The position numbers and the translations under genes were made by a program. From Lactobacillus nasalidis (GTDB taxonomy: Bacteria > Bacillota > Bacilli > Lactobacillales > Lactobacillaceae): a stretch of 42,339 nt of DNA. The first letter of the stretch is position 1; every line of letters starts with the position of its first letter. Below the pieces are notes generated by a model. The model made no database searches. It was not told the origin of the DNA and worked only from the letters and a program-made list of their open reading frames with translations. This document shows positions 35,101 to 42,339 of the stretch, piece by piece. The stretch spans positions 1 through 42,339 of the forward strand of contig NZ_BOCG01000507.1 of assembly GCF_016587775.1 (NCBI RefSeq), read 5' to 3'.

Positions 35101-35447
35101 CCTTAGATGATGATGCATTTGGGAAGAATCCAGCTTTTAACGGGCTTATTTTCTACTCAGACCGTGGCTGGCAATATCAGCGCTATGCATATTAAGCCAC
35201 TCTGGCTAACAGAGGGATCGATCAGAGTATGTTCAGACTCGGTAATTCTCTAGATGATTGCTTGATGGAGTGCTTCTTCGGTATTCTTGATCGTGAGATG
35301 TTCTACGGATAAGAGCATAAATACAAGGACTTAAATGATCTTGAACAAGCAAATCCACAAGTACATTAATTGCTACAACAACGTAAGAATCAAAACATGC
35401 CTCTACTTGAATATCGGAATCATGTGTTAACAACCTTAATGGCGTAA
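35101..35447 (+). pseudogene. IS3-family transposase (OrfB) C-terminal remnant
   Basis: Joined over two frames, it reads DDAFGKNPAFNGLIFYSDRGWQYQ, then RGIDQSMFRLGNSLDDCLMECFFGILDREMFYG (positions about 35217-35309; the catalytic Glu is in DDCLMECFF), YKDLNDLEQA, then after a frameshift near 35350 IHKYINCYNNVRIKT, and after another one MPLLEYRNHVL. This is the C-terminal third of an IS150-group OrfB. TAA codons at about 35194 and 35310 interrupt it. OrfA and the first two DDE residues are missing. The insertion split the LacI gene, then decayed. Confidence 0.88.
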
Positions 35448-35511
35448 TACTAATTTGTCATGATTTTTGGGGTCACATCATGTACCTGTCTAGACTGGTA
35501 ACTTTTTGTTG

Positions 35512-35538
35512 AAAAAGTGATATGCTAAAAGGTATAAT
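35512..35538 (+). promoter_or_regulatory. Promoter of the unknown three-gene operon
   Basis: TTGAAA, 18-nt spacer, perfect TATAAT (35533-35538). A perfect palindrome overlaps the -10 and the start region. Confidence 0.7.
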
Positions 35539-35557
35539 ACACTTGATTAAGTGTATT
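35536..35557. promoter_or_regulatory. Perfect 9-bp inverted repeat at the promoter (operator or leader hairpin)
   Basis: AATACACTT (35536-35544) and AAGTGTATT (35549-35557) flank GATT. It overlaps the -10 hexamer and ends 3 nt before the Shine-Dalgarno AGGAGGTGAG. It could be a repressor operator or a hairpin at the mRNA 5' end. Confidence 0.6.
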
Positions 35558-35574
35558 CTTAGGAGGTGAGTAGA

Positions 35575-36042
35575 TTGGGACGTCTTTCTTTTAAATTATT
35601 CAGAAACAATGCTAGAAAATTTGTTGCAAAGCCATTTGATATGGCAGACTCATATTATTCTTTCTTAAAACAAATGAACGGAGAAGGATTAACTCAATTT
35701 TTACTCACTTCTGATACAATGATTAATTTATTATTGTCTTTTTTACATTCTAAGAATAATCACTTGGTTGGAATTACTTTGTATGATGACGATGATATTG
35801 AGGCAAAAGAACATATCACTAAATTGTTTAAGGCTTATGAGGATGGTTTGTTAGATGAAGACGACATTCATTTCCGATTGGATTATCTAGAATCAGAGCA
35901 TTCCATTGACCTTGATGCAATTTCTATTAGAAACGATGATTATGGGGTTATGACCATTAGATCTAATGGGGTCTTTGACACGTATCGTGATGATTGGGTT
36001 GATATTGTTCTCTGTGAGTTAACGAAAGCTTGGAATCAATGA
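35575..36042 (+). CDS. Unknown protein, first gene of a three-gene operon
   Basis: I do not recognise this family. The 155-aa product is basic at the N-terminus (GRLSFKLFRNNARKF) and strongly acidic in the middle (LYDDDDIEAKEH, LLDEDDIHF), with no membrane segment or signal. It appears mixed alpha/beta and soluble. TTG 35575 is chosen because the near-perfect AGGAGGTGAG (35561-35570) lies 4 nt upstream; an in-frame GTG at 35566 overlaps that ribosome site. It has its own promoter with palindrome. The stop overlaps the next ATG (ATGA), so the two products are coupled and may interact. Confidence 0.7.
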   Translation: MGRLSFKLFRNNARKFVAKPFDMADSYYSFLKQMNGEGLTQFLLTSDTMINLLLSFLHSKNNHLVGITLYDDDDIEAKEHITKLFKAYEDGLLDEDDIHFRLDYLESEHSIDLDAISIRNDDYGVMTIRSNGVFDTYRDDWVDIVLCELTKAWNQ

Positions 36043-36614
36043 AATGGCTGAGGGAGTACTTTAAGAAGTATGAATCTTCTATCTGGGCGCTACTTGTTGG
36101 TGCTCTATGTTTCATTCCAGTATCTAGATTTCTCTTTCATCGTGAAAACTCTAACATGGATTCTGCTTTTTGGGCGACTATCTGTAGTTTAATTTCGTTT
36201 ATTATTCATAGAAGATCAACTATTGTGGTTCGCTTTAAGAATGGAGGACGTTGGGACAACCATTTTAGTGAAATCCAAGTAAAATTATCTGAGGGAAAAG
36301 TTGCTCATTTTAAAATTTATATTAAATTAGCAGGCTTTAAAGAAAAGACATTAGTTAAACACGTACTGATTTTCGACTATCCCAAGGATATTACAATCGG
36401 ATATGATTCTAAATTTGATAAATTTGTTGATTCAAAGAAACATAGGATTGTGATTCCGTTAAGTGAGATTGGTAACAATGAAGCAGAGTTTGGTTTTCTT
36501 GCTTCTCCGCAAAATCTGATTGCTGGTGCGGGCTATAAGATGATGAATTGTAGTAGCAATTTTAAATTTAAGTCAGTTAAGATTGAAAATAAAATAATTT
36601 TTTACTGGGAGTAG
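36039..36614 (+). CDS. Unknown two-helix membrane protein with beta-rich domain
   Basis: Not recognised. The 191-aa product begins with MKWLREYFKKYE and two hydrophobic segments (about 14-32 and 43-56), then a soluble domain with alternating hydrophobic strands (IVVRFKNGGRWDNHF, KVAHFKIYIKLAGF, HRIVIPLSEIG) that looks like a beta-sandwich. The ATG at 36039 overlaps the previous stop by 4 nt; the TTG at 36030 is less likely. A membrane anchor plus beta domain between two soluble partners is a layout seen in several effector modules of bacterial defence, but no homology is claimed. Confidence 0.7.
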   Translation: MKWLREYFKKYESSIWALLVGALCFIPVSRFLFHRENSNMDSAFWATICSLISFIIHRRSTIVVRFKNGGRWDNHFSEIQVKLSEGKVAHFKIYIKLAGFKEKTLVKHVLIFDYPKDITIGYDSKFDKFVDSKKHRIVIPLSEIGNNEAEFGFLASPQNLIAGAGYKMMNCSSNFKFKSVKIENKIIFYWE

Positions 36615-36623
36615 AGAAAATTT

Positions 36624-37529
36624 ATGTCAACAAAATCGACACTTTGGTACCTAAATGATAATACTTTGAATTATGAGACTATTATTACACGTCTTAATAA
36701 TAGGGAGTTTGATCTAAATCCTGAACGTTATCCTGATTTTATCTTGGATAATAGGGCAAGTGATCAGACTTTAAACTTATCAGGTAGCGAGATTAGATAT
36801 AACTTATTTGATTATTCGATTTCTACTACAGCTGGAAATAGAATTCACAATCAACTTATTGTATTTGATCAAAATGGTCAGATTGGCTTTATTGTAGATA
36901 AAGCTACAGGAGGATTGCGTTTTATTCGAGCTCTGTTAGGCTATGGCTCATCAGAAAAAGGGTTTGTTATACCAGCCAAAAGAGATGCCTCTTTTTTTGA
37001 CGACCGCTTATTTTTTTGGATTATCAGCCGAATCTACAACGATGAATCTCAAATTGATTTTGATTCATTGGGAGATGCCAGTCTATCTTTTAATTCCTTA
37101 GATTCGATTAAAGGTAAGACTGTTGCGTCTCTAAATACTGTTTCAACAGAAGGCAGCGATGTAATAAAGATGTTGACGACTTTGTCATTTTTGCTAGAAA
37201 GTGATCGGCTTACTGAGGTGGGTTTAGTTGTGACGTATAAGGAACATGGAAGCCTTAAAGTCGAGTTAAGAAGCGGTAGTGATATGGTCAGAGTAGGTGT
37301 AGATTTACGTTCCTATGTTGGCCCTTACAGGGATCAGGAAACTGAGGATTCTGTTTTGAGATGTAAGTTGTTGCTTTTAGCACATTTAGATCTGTTGCCT
37401 ACAATTCAAATTCTTTTCAAAAACGATAATGCGGATGAAGAAATCAAGAGGGATTTAGCTGTTGATATTGCTGCCAGTATACAAACAAGATTGAATAGGT
37501 TACTTGAAGATTTAGGGGCAGGTAATTAA
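36624..37529 (+). CDS. Unknown soluble protein, third gene of the operon
   Basis: Not recognised. It has 301 residues, no membrane segments, and a mixed alpha/beta look: a Tyr/Asn-rich N-terminus (STLWYLNDNTLNYETII), then FDLNPERYPDFILDN, IGFIVDKATGGLRFIRALLGY, and a C-terminal helical half ending AASIQTRLNRLLEDLGAGN. The TGGLRFIRALLGYG stretch is the most motif-like part. It starts 9 nt after the membrane protein's stop, so the operon has three genes. The codon usage is A+T-rich, unlike the LysR gene 2 kb away, indicating transfer. Placed between two IS remnants. Confidence 0.7.
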   Translation: MSTKSTLWYLNDNTLNYETIITRLNNREFDLNPERYPDFILDNRASDQTLNLSGSEIRYNLFDYSISTTAGNRIHNQLIVFDQNGQIGFIVDKATGGLRFIRALLGYGSSEKGFVIPAKRDASFFDDRLFFWIISRIYNDESQIDFDSLGDASLSFNSLDSIKGKTVASLNTVSTEGSDVIKMLTTLSFLLESDRLTEVGLVVTYKEHGSLKVELRSGSDMVRVGVDLRSYVGPYRDQETEDSVLRCKLLLLAHLDLLPTIQILFKNDNADEEIKRDLAVDIAASIQTRLNRLLEDLGAGN

Positions 37530-37677
37530 ATCGCTAACTTTCTGGTGTAATTAACTGCATTGCATCTAATCAGATACGTCCTAAATTTGTAAAAATAATA
37601 CATTTTTTAATATCTTTAGTTGCTAACTTCCCAGGGCAATCAAACTCAAGCATTCTGAGAAAGCACCCAACCCCCAC

Positions 37678-37694
37678 AAAAATACTGTATTTTT
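37678..37694 (+). repeat. Palindrome before the IS1634-type remnant
   Basis: AAAAATAC (37678-37685), T, GTATTTTT (37687-37694): perfect 8-bp arms. With the hairpin directly downstream it shields the remnant from outside transcription or forms part of the IS end. Confidence 0.5.
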
Positions 37695-37726
37695 AGCACA
37701 TCTTTGCTTGCATTGATGTGCTTTTC
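37695..37726 (+). terminator. Hairpin terminator ahead of the transposase remnant
   Basis: AGCACATC (37695-37702) pairs with GATGTGCT (37715-37722), loop of 12, followed by TTTTC. It would stop transcripts leaving the three-gene operon, and possibly belongs to the IS end. Confidence 0.7.
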
Positions 37727-37773
37727 TGTGTTATGGCTTGAGTACGATATCATACTCAGAGGAGAAGAGCTTT

Positions 37774-39055
37774 ATGTACTACAACTGCTTGGTTAATATT
37801 CCTAAAAACACTGGTAAAATTTCCAGAAATAAACGGGGGAAGACTACTTACATCGAATGCACTTATGCTAGAGAGTACCTTCCTAAGAAGAAATACAACG
37901 TTGCCAGAAGAACGACCATCGGGAAAGCCGATCTAGATCATCCGGGAATGATGTTTCCTAACCCTAACTTCGAAAAGTTTTTTCTCGGACGTTGAGATCC
38001 CAACCGAAGGAACGGCGGCTGAACCGGTCAATGAATCCAGAAGCAGCTGTATCCGAATTGGTGCCTTCTCTGTAGTCAGACGAATTATTGAAGACTACAA
38101 GCTCGCTGAACACTTGAAGCGCTGGGATGATCGGGGAAAGGACTGCTCCTTGACCTGGCCGCGTACTCAGTTATCGCAGAAAGCAACGTGGCTCAGCACT
38201 TCCCGGATTATGCCTACAACCATCCATTGATGACGCCACAGAACAAGATCTACAGTGACTCTACAATCTCGCGCTTCATTCGTGAGATCGATGACAATGA
38301 CAGGGTCGACTTATTGAACAGCTGGAACGCCACCCACGGCAAGAACGAGAAAATCTACGTTTCCTATGACTCTACCAACAAGAACTGCAAGGCTGGAGAT
38401 ATTGAGATGGCTGAATACGGTCACCCCAAGAATGATGTTGGCGCGCCACTCATCAACTACTCAATTGCTTACGATATGACCAATGAGAACCACTGCTTTA
38501 CGAAAGCTATCCGGGCAGTATCATTGATGTTTTGCAGTTGAAATACATGCTGGAGAAGATTCGCGGCTACGGCTATAAAAAGATTGGCTTTATCCTTGAT
38601 TGCGGATACTTTAGTAAGGCCAATATGCAATTTATGGATTCGTGCGACTATGATTTCGTGATGATGGTTAAAGGCAGAGCCTCCTATGTACACAGCTTAA
38701 TCATGGAGTACCGGGGCGAATTCGAATCAAAGAGAGTCTGCTCAATCAAGACCTACCAGACTTATGGCATGACCGTTAAAGCCAAGAAGCAAGCGCCAGA
38801 TTGGAAGCTGATCTGGACCGGATGGAAGACGAAACGGACAAGATAAAGGGCAGAGGATGCAAGCTTCCAAAGAAATATGAGCATTACGTCAAGCTCACCT
38901 ACCACAAAAACAGTTTTATGGCTACGAGGAACGGGAAGATGTCATTGAACGAGAGCTACAGCTGTGCGGCTATTTTGCGATCGTGACCTCAGAAAAGATG
39001 ACCGCCTAGGAATTACTAAAAGCTAAGTATCCGAAACAAAGCTGAGATCTTTGCG
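37774..39055 (+). pseudogene. IS1634/IS4-type transposase, multiply frameshifted
   Basis: The ATG at 37774 has AGGAG upstream (37759-37764). Pieces in several frames read in family order: YNCLVNIPKNTGKISRNKRGKTTYIE, LAAYSVIAESNVAQHFPDYAYNHPL, KIYVSYDSTNKNCKAGDIEMAEYGHPK (first DDE region), KKIGFILDCGYFSKANMQFMDSCDYDFVMMVKG (second), and near the end RELQLCGYFAIVTSEKMTA followed by a TAG. There are at least four frameshifts or stops (around 37990, 38120, 38530, 38840) and the terminal part is lost. It is dead. The G+C-richer codons differ from the operon before it. Confidence 0.88.
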
Positions 39056-39300
39056 TTTCTGGAAAGTCATGCATAAAAAATACGGCTGGCAGAAAAATTG
39101 TTAGTCGTGTGGTTTGAGTTGTAAAAAACTGGGAAATTAGCATTTAAAAGTACTTGCTACGAAACCTATTGTTCGCAAGAATGTTGCCCAAGAAGTTAAA
39201 AAGCAGTTTCTCAATAGAACTTTAGACGAGGATATTCTAAAGACTTATATGAAATATTTTGCTTGAGCTATTGTAAGAACAAGCGGCTAGTAAGCTAATT
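39056..39300 (+). other. Unassigned stretch with one short open piece
   Basis: From 39153 to 39266 one frame is open and reads LATKPIVRKNVAQEVKK and then QFLNRTLDEDILKTYMKYFA. It has no start or ribosome site of its own. It may be the tail of a lost gene; I do not recognise it. Confidence 0.4.
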
Positions 39301-39315
39301 GAAGATTAACAGAAT

Positions 39316-39358
39316 AAAAGGGATGCAGTCCAAGCGCGGATTGAATCCCCTTTGTTTT
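39316..39358 (-). terminator. Terminator of the LysR gene
   Basis: AAAAGGGAT (39316-39324) pairs with ATCCCCTTT (39345-39353) with one bulged C; inner GTCC/GGAT region also pairs partly. On the minus strand the hairpin is followed by TTTTATTCTGTT. Confidence 0.7.
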
Positions 39359-39367
39359 GTCGTATCT

Positions 39368-40255
39368 CTATCCCGGTAATCCCGTCTTCTCCAACCAGCT
39401 GACGAACTGCTTGGCGGCACGGGGACTGCCTTGCTTTAGAATCGCAACGCCGTAATCAGGAATTATGTTGGTAGCCAGAGGCAGTTTCACAAGATCATCG
39501 TCGTTTGGATCGGATACGAAATTTGCCCAGATTCCCCAGCCAAGATGGGCCTTAACCATGGCATGCGCGGTGGCAATATTGTTGGCGTAGGCCAGGTTTA
39601 GGGATGGGTTGCTCTTGCTGATTTCTTTTTGCAGCTGGTCTTGTGTTGGCGGACACCAACGGTGATCCGAAAAGATCAGTCTGCCTTGTCCCAGTGCACT
39701 GAGGTCGACAGGCGTAGGCAAAGCTTTTGATTCTTTGGGGATGATCAGACAGTAGTAGCCAACCAGCAGGCTGGAATACTTGAAGTTGTCATTCCCGTCA
39801 ATGATATCCGGCATGGTGAAAATCAAGTCGCAGTTGCCATGGGCCAAGTGTTCTTTCAGTTCTTTGTGAGCGTAATTTTCCAAAAATACACTGATCTGGG
39901 GATGCTCCTTGCAGAATTCCCTAACCAGCTGGGGGATTACGGTATTTTCGTAGGGGGTACCGCTGTAGCCGATTGTAAGATTCATCTGTTGCTGTGCCTG
40001 CACCTGCTGGACATGCTGCACGGACTTGTTATATTCGTTCAGCCAGGGTTTGATGCGATCATAAAAATCGCGCCCGGCTGGCGTTAAACTTACTGCTTTG
40101 CGGCTGCGGTAGAACAGGCTGACACCCAGCTGTTTTTCAATTGAGGCAATTGCCTGGGAAACTGAAGACTGAGACATGTTGAGGTTGATCGCCGTTTTTG
40201 AAAAGTTGAGTGTTTCTGCTAGATTGACAAAAGTTGTTAAGTGTTCCAGATACAT
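39368..40255 (-). CDS. LysR-family transcriptional regulator
   Basis: The 295-aa product has the N-terminal winged HTH (HLTTFVNLAETLNFSKTAI, MSQSSVSQAIASIEKQLGVSLFYR) and the C-terminal periplasmic-binding-like effector domain (MNLTIGYSGTPYENTVIPQL and on). AAGGAGA lies 7 nt before the ATG. It is divergent from the flavoprotein gene at 40375, with 119 nt between them, the classic arrangement in which LysR activates its neighbour. The effector could be fumarate or another dicarboxylate, by inference. G/C-ending codons are frequent, as in hflX. Confidence 0.9.
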   Translation of the reverse strand: MYLEHLTTFVNLAETLNFSKTAINLNMSQSSVSQAIASIEKQLGVSLFYRSRKAVSLTPAGRDFYDRIKPWLNEYNKSVQHVQQVQAQQQMNLTIGYSGTPYENTVIPQLVREFCKEHPQISVFLENYAHKELKEHLAHGNCDLIFTMPDIIDGNDNFKYSSLLVGYYCLIIPKESKALPTPVDLSALGQGRLIFSDHRWCPPTQDQLQKEISKSNPSLNLAYANNIATAHAMVKAHLGWGIWANFVSDPNDDDLVKLPLATNIIPDYGVAILKQGSPRAAKQFVSWLEKTGLPG

Positions 40256-40300
40256 TTTTTTCTCCTTACTGATAAGTCAATCCGATTACCAATCACAATT

Positions 40301-40338
40301 ATGATTATACCTTTTGCGCGCAGACTTGGTATAGTAAT
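40301..40338. promoter_or_regulatory. LysR-type operator with the flavoprotein promoter
   Basis: ATGATTATACC (40301-40311) is an imperfect inverted repeat of GGTATAGTAAT (40328-40338), spacer 16 nt. The right arm contains the -10 TATAGT (40330-40335). No good -35 is present 17 nt upstream, which fits an activator-dependent promoter. Confidence 0.5.
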
Positions 40339-40374
40339 CTTGAAAACGGTAACAGAGTTTCTAAGGAGAAAATC

Positions 40375-42192
40375 ATGGATTCACTGAAGAATGGGAAATA
40401 CAACGTAACTGCTCATGAACTTGAAGGGGCAACCATGCCATTGACGGTTGAAATTGAAGAGGGCAAGATCGCTCGGGTAGAACCGCAAAGAGAATACAAG
40501 AGCGCTCTTGAAGAAGCTGTTTTTGACAAGGGGGCTGCCCAGATCGTTGCCAAGCAATGTCTGGACATCGATGCGATTACCGGGGCAACTGTTTCAACGA
40601 ATGGCCTGATTGCAGCTGTTTCAGATGCCATCGAGGAAGCTGGAGGCGATCCAGCTGACTATGCTCAAGAGAAATTTACTCCGGCAGCTGAGATCAGCAC
40701 TGAAGAAGCCACGGTCAGCCAAAGCGACGATTACGCTGAATGGCGTGAGGCACCAAGCCATGTTGACAAAGAAATTTCCACTGAGTACTTGATTGTTGGT
40801 GCCGGGATTGCCGGTTTGGCCAGCGCTGTCCAAGCCAGAGAAGAAGGCCTGGAAACCTTGGTCATTGAAAAGAACGGCTTTGTGGCCGGTAACGGTGGCG
40901 GCGTCGAAGGCATCTTCGGCATTAACACCAAGATGCAGCAAGAAGCAGGGATCCACGCGGAAAAGGAAGACATTATTGCCAAGGAAATGGAACTGGGGCA
41001 ATACCGGGCTGACGGTGCCTTCTGGGTTGATCTGGTCAACAACTCCGCTGACAACATTGAATGGCTTTTGAAGCAAGGCGTGCAATTGACCCATGTTGAC
41101 GACTACCATGGCACCTGCATGTTCCCGACTTTCCACTGGTGGAAGGGCGGCTTTGCTTCAGAAGGCTACGTTCCATACATGAAGAAGCGCTGTGATGAAC
41201 TCGGCGTTAAATTCATGACCTCAACTAGCGCAATCAGCATTATCAAGGAAGATGGCACGGTCAAGGGCGTCTACGCCAAGTCGGCTGACGAGATCGTCAA
41301 GATCAATGCCAAGGCTACCTTGCTCTGCACCGGTGGGGTAGGTCACTCAGCTGAACTGATTGAAAAACAGGGCTGGTCAACCAAGAACTTGCACTACTGC
41401 TCAATGCCTTCCAATACTGGAGATGGCTACAAGATGGCCATGGCTGCGGGAGCCAAGGACATGCTGGTAGAATCTCCAGAATTCATGATGAACTATATCA
41501 TGGCTTTGCCGCATGAAGGCGTGCACCTGTACATCGATCCAATCAACGGCTTCATGAGCTTGCCTTCCGGTGGCCCAACGATTTTTGTTGACCAGGATGG
41601 CCGCCGCTTCGTCAACGAAAACGCCAAGAAGTATAACCTGCTTTACCAAAGAATGGCTATGCAGTCAGTCAAAAATGCCTACGAAATCTTTAATCAAGAT
41701 GTCTACGACAAGATTACCGCAGGCGTTCCAGACGCTGACAGCATTTTGGCTGAAGCCGTCAAGACCAACGAAGGCGAATCTTTGTACAAGGAAGACAACA
41801 TTGACGACCTGGCAAAGCATTTCGGTCTTCCTAAGGATGTCTTGGTCAAGACGATCAACGATTACAACAAGTTTGCCCGTCAAGGCAAAGACGAAGAATT
41901 CGCCAAGGACTCAGACAGCTTAGTTCCAATGGAAGAGGGACCGTACTACATTGCCAGATTGGATCCATCTAACTTGATCGGCATTGGCGGTATCGGCTCC
42001 AACCGGAAGTTTGAAGCCATTGATGCTGACTTTAACACGATCCCTGGCTTGTACGTGGCAGGGATGGACTCAACCATGCAGTACAGAAACGTCTACACTA
42101 TCACCTTGGGCGGGTCAGCGTGTGCTCACAATGTCAACTCTGGCCGTCACGCGGCCATGAATGCTAAGGACTACATTGCTAGCCTTGGATAA
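40375..42192 (+). CDS. FMN/FAD flavoprotein of the fumarate reductase family
   Basis: A soluble fumarate (or urocanate-type) reductase. The N-terminal FMN-binding domain (about 1-95) ends with DAITGAT (66-72), which fits the Dxx(S/T)GAT flavinylation motif; Thr72 would carry covalent FMN added by an ApbE-type transferase. The FAD domain starts at about residue 138 (YLIVGAGIAGLASAVQA) and includes GNGGGVEGIFGIN, FHWWKGG and a C-terminal GLYVAGMDSTMQYRNVYTITLGGSA. No signal peptide or haem motif is seen, so it works in the cytosol, perhaps on NADH as a route for electron disposal. CTAAGGAG precedes the ATG. The natural acceptor is not fixed by sequence. Confidence 0.88.
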   Translation: MDSLKNGKYNVTAHELEGATMPLTVEIEEGKIARVEPQREYKSALEEAVFDKGAAQIVAKQCLDIDAITGATVSTNGLIAAVSDAIEEAGGDPADYAQEKFTPAAEISTEEATVSQSDDYAEWREAPSHVDKEISTEYLIVGAGIAGLASAVQAREEGLETLVIEKNGFVAGNGGGVEGIFGINTKMQQEAGIHAEKEDIIAKEMELGQYRADGAFWVDLVNNSADNIEWLLKQGVQLTHVDDYHGTCMFPTFHWWKGGFASEGYVPYMKKRCDELGVKFMTSTSAISIIKEDGTVKGVYAKSADEIVKINAKATLLCTGGVGHSAELIEKQGWSTKNLHYCSMPSNTGDGYKMAMAAGAKDMLVESPEFMMNYIMALPHEGVHLYIDPINGFMSLPSGGPTIFVDQDGRRFVNENAKKYNLLYQRMAMQSVKNAYEIFNQDVYDKITAGVPDADSILAEAVKTNEGESLYKEDNIDDLAKHFGLPKDVLVKTINDYNKFARQGKDEEFAKDSDSLVPMEEGPYYIARLDPSNLIGIGGIGSNRKFEAIDADFNTIPGLYVAGMDSTMQYRNVYTITLGGSACAHNVNSGRHAAMNAKDYIASLG

Positions 42193-42215
42193 AAAACACA
42201 CTGTTATTTAATTAC

Positions 42216-42262
42216 TACCTCCTTGAAACATGCTTTCTTTTGTTTCGAGGGGGTATTTTGTT
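42216..42262 (+). terminator. Terminator of the flavoprotein gene
   Basis: TACCTCCTTGAAACA (42216-42230) pairs with TGTTTCGAGGGGGTA (42241-42255) over 15 positions including two G-T pairs, then TTTTGTTG. Confidence 0.85.
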
Positions 42263-42285
42263 GTACTATTATACGAAACTTGAGT

Positions 42286-42312
42286 AAAAAAAAAGCCTCC
42301 GCGAGCGGAGGC
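42286..42312 (-). terminator. Terminator of a minus-strand gene beyond the right edge
   Basis: GCCTCCGC (42295-42302), GA, GCGGAGGC (42305-42312), with nine A at 42286-42294. On the minus strand this is a G+C-rich hairpin followed by nine T, so a gene probably reads leftward into this site from outside. Confidence 0.85.
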
Positions 42313-42339
42313 CGGATTGCTACCTAAACAAGTGCTGAA

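Noticed and set aside
35566-35568. GTG as start of the first gene of the unknown operon
   Set aside because: It lies within the Shine-Dalgarno sequence itself; TTG 35575 is correctly spaced.
40621-41136. Minus-strand 171-codon frame
   Set aside because: It is antisense to the fumarate-reductase-like gene, caused by its G/C-rich third positions.

Overview
The window looks like a Lactobacillus chromosome, most likely of the L. delbrueckii group. The flanking genes (hflX fragment, a LysR regulator, a fumarate-reductase-like flavoprotein) use many G/C-ending codons, the EPS genes have the usual lactobacillus order, and ISL3-family elements are present. Species is inferred, not proven. The interior is visibly more A+T-rich than both edges, as expected for an exchanged polysaccharide locus and accessory DNA.

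Layout: (1) 1-519, minus strand: start of hflX, running off the left edge. (2) 659-8054: conserved part of a Wzx/Wzy-type exopolysaccharide operon, containing LCP protein, chain-length modulator, BY-kinase, PHP phosphatase, priming sugar-phosphate transferase, phosphohexomutase and a ManC-type GDP-mannose enzyme. It ends at a strong hairpin terminator. (3) 8128-19078: A+T-rich variable part with a WecG-type transferase, a membrane O-acyltransferase, a GT4, two GT2s, a DUF6625-like protein, two hexapeptide acetyltransferases, a Wzy-like polymerase and a Wzx flippase, separated by several non-coding gaps. (4) 19144-21865: a decayed ISL3-type element interrupted by a second, intact ISL3-family element. 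(5) 22307-33941: alpha-mannoside utilisation locus with a GH125 exo-mannosidase, fructose/mannosylglycerate-type PTS IIA, IIB and IIC, two GH38 alpha-mannosidases, a PRD/PTS-domain activator and a class I mannose-6-phosphate isomerase. (6) 33942-39300: island of decay holding a beheaded LacI regulator, an IS3-family remnant, a three-gene operon of unknown function and an IS1634/IS4-type remnant. (7) 39368-42192: divergent LysR regulator and FMN/FAD fumarate-reductase-like flavoprotein, closed by terminators.

How the genes fit together: the EPS operon makes GDP-mannose (mutase plus ManC) and builds a probably mannose-containing, acylated polysaccharide. The adjacent PTS/mannosidase locus takes up alpha-mannosides and breaks them down in the cytosol to mannose and mannose-6-phosphate, which ManA sends to fructose-6-phosphate. 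The two loci share the mannose-6-phosphate pool.

The most striking signals are these: eight GACA repeats directly after the start codon of the O-acyltransferase, where 8 units are in frame and 7 or 9 units give an immediate stop (a phase-variation switch); a T7 tract that splits the polymerase N-terminus into two frames; a three-gene operon of unknown function with its own promoter and a perfect palindrome; and a repeated operator-like motif upstream of both the GH125 gene and the PTS genes.
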